DNA of 15,786 bases from Collinsella sp. (GCA_031295725.1 JAUMNV010000181.1:1-15786), one strand, 5' to 3'; positions 6,690 to 12,726 are shown, numbered from the stretch's first letter. Made by a program: numbers and translations. The notes: a model not told the origin generated them from the letters alone.

Positions 6690-7300
6690 CTGGTCGCGAG
6701 GTCTAATTAGCTTGGTGGTTGAATTGTTAGGCGGTGGAGCATCCACAGAGTCCGGGCACAATCGTGGACCCTCCCTAAATCTTCGAAACCAGCATTGCAG
6801 CTGGGAAAGCCTCACCCGCCCCTTGGCCTTTTGCTCGACGATCTCGCGGGACTCCGCATGGCTACGCCCATGCATCCGGACCGTTCGTTTTAACGCGCCG
6901 GCCGTCCTCACCGGCACCCCCGTACATGGCGGAACCCGGGGTTGGGCTCAGAATCCGTCACGGCTGCATGCTCATCGTGATCCTCTTTGCTTGACGTTGC
7001 GGCTTATCACCGCGACACGTGTGTTGCCACACGGCTATCCAACCAACTCCTGATCTTCGGCTGTTCGCCTACTTTCCTGCAGTTTTCCAGCAGGACAATC
7101 GCTCTGAATCCGGCACGCCGTCTCCGCCCAGAAGGGCCGAGGCGGCGCAGGGGTCACATGGAGGGCACTACCCCCGTCGAAGTCTCCGTAGAGACGGGAC
7201 AATGAACCTGTACAGCTCAGTCTCCGATTATTCGAGCCCTTGGCTACCTTTTTGAACGGGTCTTAAACCCGTGCCGACCGGGAACGGCATATGTCCGCTC
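6690..7300 (+). ncRNA. Hairpin-rich non-coding region, possible structured RNA
   Basis: This stretch has no convincing gene but a dense series of short perfect stems: GTGGA/TCCAC (6734-6746), CCAGC/GCTGG (about 6789-6804), GCATGG/CCATGC (about 6857-6874), CGTGTG/CACACG (7018-7033), TCCTGC/GCAGGA (7075-7095), GTCTC/GAGAC (7182-7195) and ACGGGT/ACCCGT (7256-7272). The strongest is CGCCGTCTC + GCCC pairing with GGGC + GAGGCGGCG (7116-7147), 13 bp including a plus-strand T-G pair around a C-C mismatch, loop AGAA. A terminator follows at 7312-7347. No promoter was identified, and both strand and ends are uncertain. Alternative: degenerate intergenic DNA that happens to be palindrome-rich. Confidence 0.3.
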
Positions 7301-7304
7301 CTAT

Positions 7305-7347
7305 AAAAAACGGGAGCCGTGCGAGCCGGCTCCCATTTGCGTTTTTT
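7305..7347. terminator. Bidirectional intrinsic terminator
   Basis: GGGAGCCG (7312-7319) and CGGCTCCC (7327-7334) form a perfect 8-bp stem. On the minus strand the stem is followed at once by a six-T run (complement of AAAAAA at 7305-7310); on the plus strand a six-T run comes 7 bases later (7342-7347). It can end leftward read-through from the relaxase operon and any rightward transcript of 6690-7300. Confidence 0.8.
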
Positions 7348-7394
7348 AACTGTCATCCATAGCGTGACCTGCGGGTCCCTGCTATCATTGGATG

Positions 7395-7551
7395 TGCCAG
7401 GAGTGCTGTTTGCGTTTTTAGCACAACTGGCAAGTAGAAACGCGAGTTGGTAGCTCGCCTCTACACCGTGCGGAGGTGTTGGTAGCACCCGAGCACAATC
7501 TTGATGGTATCACGCCCGCCCGTCTTTTCGGCGGGCGGGTTGCCATTTTTT
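7395..7551 (+). ncRNA. Probable small RNA with two identical TTGGTAG loops
   Basis: An extended -10 element (TGC then TATCAT, 7380-7388) lies just upstream and a strong terminator ends the unit, which defines a transcript of about 155 nt with no good open frame. Hairpin 1 is TGCCAG + GTGCT pairing with AGCAC + CTGGCA (7395-7432). Hairpin 2 is GCGAG-TTGGTAG-CTCGC (7442-7458). Hairpin 3 is GGTG-TTGGTAG-CACC (7475-7489). Hairpins 2 and 3 share the 7-base loop on different stems, which suggests the loop is the functional element, for example a target-pairing or protein-binding seed. The RNA would be antisense to the 3' untranslated part of the relaxase mRNA. No -35 box is clear. Confidence 0.5.
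7513..7551 (+). terminator. Strong intrinsic terminator of the small RNA
   Basis: CGCCCGCC (7513-7520) pairs with GGCGGGCG (7530-7537), followed by a T-rich tract ending in a six-T run at 7546-7551. It works on the plus strand only. Confidence 0.8.
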
Positions 7552-7652
7552 ATGCCTCTACCTGCGGAAACTATAGTATACCTCAGTAACTCATGCCTCA
7601 CCGCCCTACCGGGGCATGAGCGCTTTACTCCGCCCCGACAGGCAGTTCGAGG

Positions 7653-8852
7653 CTAGCGAGGCGTGTCGCCGCGAGCGTAATCGCCGCGATCGACGACGCG
7701 ATCGTCCATCTGTCGCAACACGGCGCTACCGCTGTGCGCCTGGCCGGCGGCGCGAACGCGGTCGTCGCCGGCATCGACAACGCCGCCGGCGTAACGGTTG
7801 CGAATCTCCCTTGCGTAACCGCGCCGGGCAAGAAGCTCATCACGTACGGCGGGATCTTCGAGCAGATCTTCATCGCACTTCGGTGCAATGAATTTAGGAA
7901 ACGAATTGTAGGAGACGCCCTTGCTCGCTTTCGCCTGCTCGACCCACGCCGAGTATGCTTTCTTGAGACGCTTGATGTAAATCTCACAACGTTTCTCGTA
8001 TGGAAGGGCTCGCTCGGCTTCCAACACGTTATTTCCGAAAGCCGTCTGCAACGACTTCAACGCGAACCGCCCGTCGAGACGGGTCAAGTTGAAGGTACAT
8101 TTTGGATTACCGGCCTCTTTGATATCGAGATCTGTCGCATAGACTCGATTGTTCTTGATGAAAATGTCTACGCCCCACGAGGCAAGTAATTTTTTGAACT
8201 GCTCCATATTCTTCGGGTGGTAGTCGTCGATTGCAATATGGATCAGCTCGCGCAGATTGTTTTTATAACTGTACTCTCCCCGATCGACAATCTCCTTTTC
8301 AATATCGCGCGGCTGACGATCTCGAATCTTTGAATTTCTCTTACCTTTTTCAAGTTGAGTAAGATTCCAGGCCTTGTCCATTTCACGAACCCATGAAGCG
8401 CGTTCGAATTTTCCGCGACGCCCACCAGTCTCGCAACGTTTGCCGGTCAGCAAATCGGTACGGTTGATCGCCATGTGGACCGCGTAGCGTTTTCCCGCCT
8501 TATCGCTTTCCTCATGCAACGCGAGAATCACTTGTTGATGCGGATAGTGCTTCGCAAGCCATTGCTCCGCGTAGGCCAAACATGCATCGGGGGTCATCTT
8601 GCCTCCGTTGCAGCTGCACTCCTCGGGCAGAAACGCGAGAATCTGATGAAGCATGATTACGTTTTTGACTCCGGCTCTCGACGGTTTGTCGTGATGGAAA
8701 ACCTTTCTGGTTCTATCCATTTTCGAAAACCAGTGGTCGTTCCATTCGATGTTCCAGCCACCACGCACAATCGCATCTTTTCCGTTGATGTATTTACGAA
8801 CATTCTTTGCATAGCGCTCACTCGACACTCTTTTCTGTTTGATAACAGTCAC
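7653..8852 (-). CDS. Relaxase / mobilisation nuclease
   Basis: The 399-residue protein should nick the transfer origin of a mobilisable element and lead the strand into the recipient. The histidine/metal motif is visible as H113 (ALHEES) and H126...N130 (YAVHMAINR), the pattern of the Relaxase family (MOBP/MOBV type) HxD...HxHxxxN with one histidine replaced or displaced. Tyr14 or Tyr21 near the N-terminus may be the nicking residue. The GTG start at 8852 overlaps the MobC gene by 4 bases (GTGA), so translation is coupled. The body is AT-richer than the last 50 codons, which are GC-rich with strong third-position GC in the same frame, so the frame is real to the stop. No helicase or primase domain follows; it is a short mobilisation-type relaxase. 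Confidence 0.8.
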   Translation of the reverse strand: MTVIKQKRVSSERYAKNVRKYINGKDAIVRGGWNIEWNDHWFSKMDRTRKVFHHDKPSRAGVKNVIMLHQILAFLPEECSCNGGKMTPDACLAYAEQWLAKHYPHQQVILALHEESDKAGKRYAVHMAINRTDLLTGKRCETGGRRGKFERASWVREMDKAWNLTQLEKGKRNSKIRDRQPRDIEKEIVDRGEYSYKNNLRELIHIAIDDYHPKNMEQFKKLLASWGVDIFIKNNRVYATDLDIKEAGNPKCTFNLTRLDGRFALKSLQTAFGNNVLEAERALPYEKRCEIYIKRLKKAYSAWVEQAKASKGVSYNSFPKFIAPKCDEDLLEDPAVRDELLARRGYAREIRNRYAGGVVDAGDDRVRAAGQAHSGSAVLRQMDDRVVDRGDYARGDTPR

Positions 8853-9373
8853 TTCACATCACCACCGACGAAATAGCGCTTTTCAAGCTCGTCGATGAAA
8901 CGGTCTAGCTTACGCCCAACTTGATAAACCTTCTCAAGTGTTCGAAAAACAGCTTTCTCGTTGTACGCGGGAAGCCCTTGGGCGTTCAAAAAGTACATGA
9001 GCTGATTGAGATTCGTTCCTTCCTTCAAAAGCTCGTGATAGATTTTGTCGATCGACGCCCGATCGACATCGATTTTCTCGACTCTCCCGACAAGAGCAGT
9101 GCGACGCATGAAGGCCGACATCGACACGCCGAGTTCAGAAGCGCGATTCTCAATGGATTTTTTCTCACTTGGCGAAACCCGGATGCGAATCATCTCAGTT
9201 CGCTCTTCGTCTTCAGTCAGATCGACCCCGCGAGTCACCGCGTCATCGGGACGCAGGAAATACCTAATCAGTTGGGCCTCAGACATTTGGGCCTTTTTGG
9301 AAAACGCAACAAGCGTTTTCTTTTCTTCTTCACTCAGCGTTGCCTTGACTGTGAACGGACGTTTCGTACTCAC
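8849..9373 (-). CDS. mobC: MobC-like relaxosome accessory protein
   Basis: The 174-residue protein has a ribbon-helix-helix-like segment (MIRIRVSPSEKKSIENRA, then ELGVSMSAFMRRTALVG) and the MobC signature region ELLKEGTNLNQLMYFLN, followed by a C-terminal helix. MobC proteins bind the transfer origin and help the relaxase open the strands. The GTG at 9373 has GAGGAG 6-8 bases upstream; an in-frame GTG at 9400 lies in a hairpin with no binding site, so 9373 is chosen. An N-terminal segment (TVKATLSEEEKKTLVAFS) looks like a second, weaker RHH unit. The gene overlaps the relaxase by 4 bases. Confidence 0.8.
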   Translation of the reverse strand: MSTKRPFTVKATLSEEEKKTLVAFSKKAQMSEAQLIRYFLRPDDAVTRGVDLTEDEERTEMIRIRVSPSEKKSIENRASELGVSMSAFMRRTALVGRVEKIDVDRASIDKIYHELLKEGTNLNQLMYFLNAQGLPAYNEKAVFRTLEKVYQVGRKLDRFIDELEKRYFVGGDVK

Positions 9374-9399
9374 GGACAGCTCCTCGAAAATGAACCGCA

Positions 9400-9419
9400 C
9401 ACCGGAGAGGCCTCCGGTG
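9400..9419. repeat. Hairpin in the mobC leader, GAGAGGCCTC core
   Basis: CACCGGAG (9400-9407) pairs perfectly with CTCCGGTG (9412-9419) around an AGGC loop. The core GAGAGGCCTC is repeated at 9634-9643 and 9653-9662 on different flanking arms. Here it sits 27 bases upstream of the mobC start and could be a MobC operator, an attenuator of the mob operon, or part of the adjacent structured region. Confidence 0.6.
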
Positions 9420-9522
9420 CAAAACCAGCTATTCGATTCGCTTTCCTTTTCGAGTGCTTAAAAATCGCCGACGCGATTTGAAAACGTCTCGCGAAAACTT
9501 TACCGCCGTGAGAGGTGGTAAA

Positions 9523-9587
9523 GCAAGATGTGTGGGAAAACAAATGGCCCGTATGGGCCCATTTGTTGCCACCCACACCCATCTTGC
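9523..9587 (+). repeat. 25-bp interrupted hairpin, candidate oriT structure
   Basis: GCAAGATG + TGTGGG (9523-9536) pairs with CCCACA (9572-9577) and CATCTTGC (9580-9587) with a CC bulge. After a AAA/TGCCA internal loop, ACAAATGG + CCC (9540-9550) pairs with GGG + CCATTTGT (9555-9566, one C bulged) around a GTAT loop. Long arms like these close to mob genes are typical of transfer origins as well as of RNA domains. Confidence 0.6.
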
Positions 9588-9696
9588 AATCTCCGGAACG
9601 GGGATTGGGCGAAACGCAGTGTAGACGTGGAATGAGAGGCCTCATTCCAAGCGAGAGGCCTCGCGGCGTTGTAACTGCGTGAAGACCGTGAGCGGA

Positions 9697-9798
9697 AGCG
9701 AATTTTTAACGCGAAGGATGCTGAGTGTTAGAGATTCGCTGTAGCGAGAGCGAAGCGGTGATGCGAATGCGAGGGATGCCGAGTATTTGCATCACCGC
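9697..9798 (+). repeat. Twin hairpins: same 14-bp stem length and same 16-nt terminal element
   Basis: Hairpin A has arms 9697-9710 and 9727-9740 (14 pairs, two of them T-G) and terminal element GCGAAGGATGCTGAGT (9711-9726). Hairpin B has arms 9755-9768 and 9785-9798 (14 pairs, one G-T) and terminal element GCGAGGGATGCCGAGT (9769-9784). The stems are unrelated in sequence. The two differences between the terminal elements, A to G at position 5 and T to C at position 12, preserve a base pair. The element then folds as G-U, C-G, tandem G-A/A-G, R-Y, G-C and a GAUG loop. Confidence 0.75.
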
Positions 9799-9880
9799 GC
9801 AGCGGGTTTGCGGCGCCCGCGACGCAAACCTTCGACTTTGTCGAATGTTTTTCGTAACGCCAGCGAAAAAGTTGAGGCAG

Positions 9881-9946
9881 CTTTCGACATTTCAATGACG
9901 CGGAGAGTCTTTGGTGAGACTCGTAGCGTTGTTGGATTGTCGAAAG
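9881..9946 (+). repeat. Long hairpin with plus-strand wobble pairs
   Basis: CTTTCGACA (9881-9889) pairs with TGTCGAAAG (9938-9946). After one T-T mismatch, 9891-9901 pairs with 9926-9936, including three G-T pairs. A 3x3 internal loop follows, then GAGTCT (9905-9910) pairs with AGACTC (9917-9922) around TTGGTG. This is about 26 bp in all. Confidence 0.7.
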
Positions 9947-10237
9947 GTAACGCGATTTGAATTACGGTTCGGATTAACGATTCGATTTTCATGCGGCGGC
10001 CAAGCCGCCTATGATTGCTCCCTCCGGTCGCTATCGATTTTCAAAACTCCCGTTTTGTTTTGAATCAATTTGAAATCCGAAATGAAAAACGAAACGCCCG
10101 CGCGAGTCGCTTTGACTTTTGCGCGGACGCGATTCGGATCGGCCGAAAATCAAGCTGATGATATTTTGAGTTTCGCGTTTTAGATCTCAGAAACCAGATC
10201 TAAAAACTGCGGCGTTAATTTCACTTCGCCCACAGCA

Positions 10238-11503
10238 TTACGGCGCGAGCACATCCAACGGAACAACTTGGACGCCGCGGTCGGTAACATAGGCTTGTGA
10301 ACCAAATCCAATGATTGCAACTTTCGAAACCGGTGGGTTGTTTCCGGCGGCAACCATACGTTCCTCGACAGCAACAAGATTGTCAGATGCCTCTTCGATT
10401 TGAGCGGAGCTGAGCTTAACTTCAACTGGGATCCACGTTCCACCGGGAGCCGCAATGACTGCATCGACCTCTAAATCACGAGAATCATGATAGTGGTAGA
10501 GGCTCATTCCGTTTGCTCGCGCATAGACCCACAAATCATGGAGTGCCAGCGATTCAAAAAGTAGTCCAAGCGTCTTGAAATCTAGCAGCAAGGTCTCCGG
10601 AGTCGCCCCGAGCGCAGCGGCCGCCAGTGACGGGTCAGCGAGATGATGCTTCTTCGATTCTCTTAAGTGCACCGGAGATCTCATTGCTGGATTCCACGCG
10701 GGAATATCGCGAACGAAGCTGACCCGTGCGAGAAGAGATATATATGATGCCGCCGTTTGTCTCGATACTTCTCCACCAAGATCAGCTACGAGCGTCTTGA
10801 GTGTCGCCAAAGTGGATTCATTGCGCGCAAGCGATTCGATGACAGCCTTGACCTTTTCGGGGTCGCGGCGAGAGCCGTCGACACGGGACAAATCTTCTTC
10901 GGCGACTATGCCGATGTAACGTTTCGCCATCGCCGACGCAGCCAGCGCATCGCGACCGACCGCCGCGGGCCATCCGCCGCGAACAACGTACTCGGCAATC
11001 GAGGCAGAATCCAACGATCCGAAAGCGCCATTGAACTTTTCGCCAGAAATAATGCCCGACAGCTTAACCGCGCCGCTGGATTTCCCAAGTTCGAAAAGCG
11101 TCATGGTATCCATGCGCAATTTAGCGAACCTTCCAGCACCACTGTGCATCGGCCGCTCATTGTCTCGCGGTGTCGCCGACCCCGTAAATATGAACTGGCC
11201 AGGCTCGCCGCCGCGGTTGTCGCACTCAAACCGTGCCGCGTCCCAAAGTTTCGGAACCTCCTGCCATTCGTCGATCAGCCGCGGCACCTCGCCGGAAACG
11301 GCAAGCGCCGGGTCCGTCTCGGCACGCAAGCGATTCTCGAAGTTGCGCGACGGATCCATGAGAAGGAGCCTGGACGCCGCACGGGTCCCGGCTGTGGTTG
11401 TCTTTCCACACCATTTCGGTCCTTCGATGAGAACGGCACCGAATATCCCTAGCATCTGGTCGAGCTCATTTTCGATAATTCGAGTGTAGTACTTTTTTGG
11501 CAT
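10238..11503 (-). CDS. AAA+ ATPase of the DUF4143 family
   Basis: From the ATG at 11503 the protein has 421 residues; the first residues MPKKYYTRIIENELDQML match the usual start of the family, and GGTGA precedes this ATG. An in-frame ATG at 11515 has no binding site. The Walker A motif is GPKWCGKTT (28-36) and Walker B is RLIDEWQEV (D78, E79), followed by FTGSATP sensor-like residues. The C-terminal DUF4143 domain ends with DLEVDAVIAAPGGTWIPVEVKLS, a PD-(D/E)xK-like nuclease core (E/D...VEVK). These ATPases are widespread in bacteria and archaea; their role is not firmly known, though toxin-antitoxin and regulatory roles are suggested. The gene stands alone, preceded by tandem 23-bp repeats. 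Confidence 0.85.
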   Translation of the reverse strand: MPKKYYTRIIENELDQMLGIFGAVLIEGPKWCGKTTTAGTRAASRLLLMDPSRNFENRLRAETDPALAVSGEVPRLIDEWQEVPKLWDAARFECDNRGGEPGQFIFTGSATPRDNERPMHSGAGRFAKLRMDTMTLFELGKSSGAVKLSGIISGEKFNGAFGSLDSASIAEYVVRGGWPAAVGRDALAASAMAKRYIGIVAEEDLSRVDGSRRDPEKVKAVIESLARNESTLATLKTLVADLGGEVSRQTAASYISLLARVSFVRDIPAWNPAMRSPVHLRESKKHHLADPSLAAAALGATPETLLLDFKTLGLLFESLALHDLWVYARANGMSLYHYHDSRDLEVDAVIAAPGGTWIPVEVKLSSAQIEEASDNLVAVEERMVAAGNNPPVSKVAIIGFGSQAYVTDRGVQVVPLDVLAP

Positions 11504-11529
11504 ATTCTTCACCATTGATTACCAGCGCG

Positions 11530-11604
11530 TTTAACTAAATTTACCGTTTTCATTTAACCAGATTTTGCTTTTTCGATTAACCAGATTTACGCATTTCAGT
11601 TAAC
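11530..11604 (-). repeat. Three 23-bp tandem repeats plus a partial copy upstream of the ATPase gene
   Basis: On the minus strand the units start at 11604, 11581, 11558 and 11535, each beginning GTTAA; units 1-3 share the consensus GTTAAnnGAAAnnGnAAATCTG (unit 3 ends AAATTTA). The 23-bp period, about two helical turns, and the position 15-30 bp before the ATPase start suggest a multi-copy operator for self-regulation. The IS110 remnant begins right after the array, so more copies may have been lost. Confidence 0.7.
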
Positions 11605-11610
11605 GAAACA

Positions 11611-11905
11611 GATTGAACATGCCGAGTCAAGCCACGACAGGCTCGCGTCGTACTGCGGCCTGGCGCCGCACAACCGCCAGTCGGAGACCTCGATCTCCTC
11701 GGTGACGGCATCGCGCCAAGGCAACAAAAGGCTGAAGAACCTGCTCATATTCTCGTGCAACTGCCTTGCCCGGACAGAGGGAAGATGAGGCGACCACTAC
11801 GCCAGGTGCCGAGAACGAGGCATACCGCACGGCAAGGCACTCAAAGCGCTGACGCGAAAGAGGTTGAAGGTCACCTACGCGATCATACGGGACAGGGTGC
11901 CCTAA
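11611..11905 (+). pseudogene. IS110-family transposase, C-terminal remnant with a frameshift
   Basis: The plus strand first reads IEHAESSHDRLASYCGLAPH and then NRQSETSISS...GNKRLKNLLIFSCNCLARTEGR before a stop (11612-11788), the Transposase_20 domain of IS110 enzymes. The expected continuation DHYARCRERGIPHGKALKAL, then KRLKVTYAIIRDRVP and TAA at 11903-11905, lies in another frame. A frameshift with probable small deletion between about 11775 and 11795 therefore breaks the gene. The N-terminal RuvC-like domain with the catalytic acidic residues is absent, so the copy is dead. The left boundary coincides with the end of the ATPase repeats. Confidence 0.85.
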
Positions 11906-12031
11906 GCCACCTAGTCGAAGCACAGCACTCCGAACAGGCTGGAGTCCGCCGGTCGAAAGGCCTGGCGTCAGCATTTCGCGATTCGGTCTCGCGAACGACA
12001 TTCCCCGGTTGACAAAACTATAGGAACACCC
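11611..12031 (+). mobile_element. Remnant of an IS110-family element (right part)
   Basis: The broken transposase end is followed by about 125 bp of non-coding sequence ending near TTGACAAAACTATAGGAAC (12009-12027), a sequence I associate with the 3' ends of IS110-family elements. No terminal inverted repeats are expected in this family. The right boundary is approximate. Confidence 0.6.
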
Positions 12032-12561
12032 GTGCTGTTACCCCTGCCATGCGTGTGATTGAGTATCTGCTAGCTTAAGCACTGCTGAATATCGCGTAAC
12101 AGCACCGCCGTTATCGTGTGCGGGCATCTGGCAGACGCTGGTCCCTGTGCCCTTTTATTGCTAGCGCTCCATCTGCAGCGCTGCCGCATGATGGTCTCTC
12201 CCATGTCGGCCCAGATCGCGTCTATGTTGAACCTCCTCGTTCAGTCGACCGCATGGCGGCACGAGTGTAACGGGGTGCCTGGAGATGCATTTAATAGCGG
12301 TGCCTGACGGCAATATTCAGTCGGGAAGGCAGCGGTGCTGATTCGCAATACAGGTGGTGTCGAAAGGGCCTAGGACTCATGTGATTGCATAAGCCGCAAC
12401 AGTACTGAAAAGGCTAACTGCTTTTGTTCGTGCATTGGCATCATATTCATAAAAACAACCGGTCCCGACGTTGAATCTAAAATCATCGTTTAGCATTGAT
12501 CCTGGCTGTTTCCAGAAAGCCACTAGTTTTTTAACTCATACATGAAAAGGAGGTGCCGAAA
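12032..12561. other. Non-coding stretch before the RiPP cassette
   Basis: No gene with a plausible start was found. The 16-mer GCGGTGCCTGACGGCA (12297-12312) repeats the one at 6544-6559. A CTGG/CCAG hairpin lies near 12505-12520. The AT-rich stretch 12520-12545 probably carries the cassette promoter, but no clear -35/-10 pair could be fixed. Confidence 0.4.
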
Positions 12562-12681
12562 ATGGAGAAAGAGGAAATCGAGCTGGCCAGCGATAAATCG
12601 GCTTCCGACATCGAGATCACTGTTGAAGAACTTCTGGACTTCGGCATTGATGTTGATCAGGTTATACAGCGCCGCTGCTAA
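12562..12681 (+). CDS. Putative RiPP precursor peptide (39 aa)
   Basis: A very strong binding site (AAAGGAGGTG) lies about 5 bases before the ATG. The peptide is 39 residues: an acidic, leader-like N-terminal part (MEKEEIELASDKSASDIEIT, then VEELLDFGIDVDQ) and a short basic end VIQRRC with the only cysteine as last residue. A small acidic gene with a strong ribosome binding site directly before a radical SAM gene and an exporter is the classic layout of a RiPP precursor. The modified core is probably the C-terminal 6-10 residues; this is inference. I recognise no known precursor family. A stable stem-loop separates it from the enzyme gene. The overlapping frame from 12542 is a shadow. Confidence 0.65.
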   Translation: MEKEEIELASDKSASDIEITVEELLDFGIDVDQVIQRRC

Positions 12682-12694
12682 GGTCTGATAACAC

Positions 12695-12726
12695 AATCGC
12701 CTCCGTTTAATGTGACGGAGGCGATT
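12695..12726 (+). terminator. 12-bp stem-loop between precursor and radical SAM genes
   Basis: AATCGCCTCCGT (12695-12706) pairs perfectly with ACGGAGGCGATT (12715-12726) across an 8-base loop. No T-run follows, so it is likely a partial terminator or a 3' stabiliser that keeps precursor mRNA in excess over enzyme mRNA, as is common in peptide clusters. Confidence 0.7.

Larger units (their letters stand above)
9462..10205 (+). ncRNA. Large structured non-coding region, probable plus-strand RNA (or structured oriT)
   Basis: No convincing gene occurs between mobC and the ATPase, yet nearly the whole stretch folds. In order: AAATCGC/GCGATTT (9462-9479); a 10-bp stem (9498-9523); a 25-bp hairpin (9523-9587); CAATCTCC/GGGGATTG (9587-9607); a helix ACGCAGT/ACTGCGT (9614-9680) enclosing two GAGAGGCCTC hairpins; twin 14-bp hairpins (9697-9740, 9755-9798); GGTTTGCG/CGCAAACC (9805-9830); TTCGAC/GTCGAA (9831-9845); TTTTTCG/CGAAAAA (9848-9870); a long hairpin (9881-9946); GGCGGC/GCCGCC (9995-10009); TTCAAAAC/GTTTTGAA (10040-10064); a nested stem (10075-10139); TTTTAGATCT/AGATCTAAAA (10178-10205). 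Imperfect positions are G-T on the plus strand in five separate stems, as expected for RNA read in that direction. Size resembles large ornate bacterial RNAs, but no known class was recognised and no promoter was identified. The transfer origin may also lie here. Confidence 0.5.

Noticed and set aside
6712..7053. 113-codon plus-strand frame
   Set aside because: No ribosome binding site, proline/arginine/serine-rich shadow-like composition, and it crosses several palindromes.
7155..7255. Two tiny overlapping frames (MEGTTPVEVSV... and MNLYSSVSDYSS...)
   Set aside because: Only 15 and 17 codons, no clear ribosome binding site, and they sit in a hairpin-rich region.
7235..7300. 20-codon minus-strand frame MPFPVGTGLRPVQKGSQGLE with AGGAG upstream
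   Set aside because: It lies directly behind an intrinsic terminator and no family resemblance is seen; could be revisited if read-through is shown.
9792..9992. A 66-codon minus-strand open frame inside the structured region
   Set aside because: Its start lies in a strong hairpin, the only GGAGG is about 25 bases upstream, and the sequence is accounted for by plus-strand stems with plus-strand G-T pairs.
10178..10205. 10-bp TTTTAGATCT/AGATCTAAAA hairpin as a classical terminator of the ATPase gene
   Set aside because: The stem is AT-rich and not followed by a T-run on either strand; kept only as part of the structured region.
12542..12690. Alternative frame overlapping the precursor peptide (MKRRCRKW...)
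   Set aside because: Its ATG lies upstream of the GGAGG, and the other frame has ideal spacing and a sensible acidic peptide.
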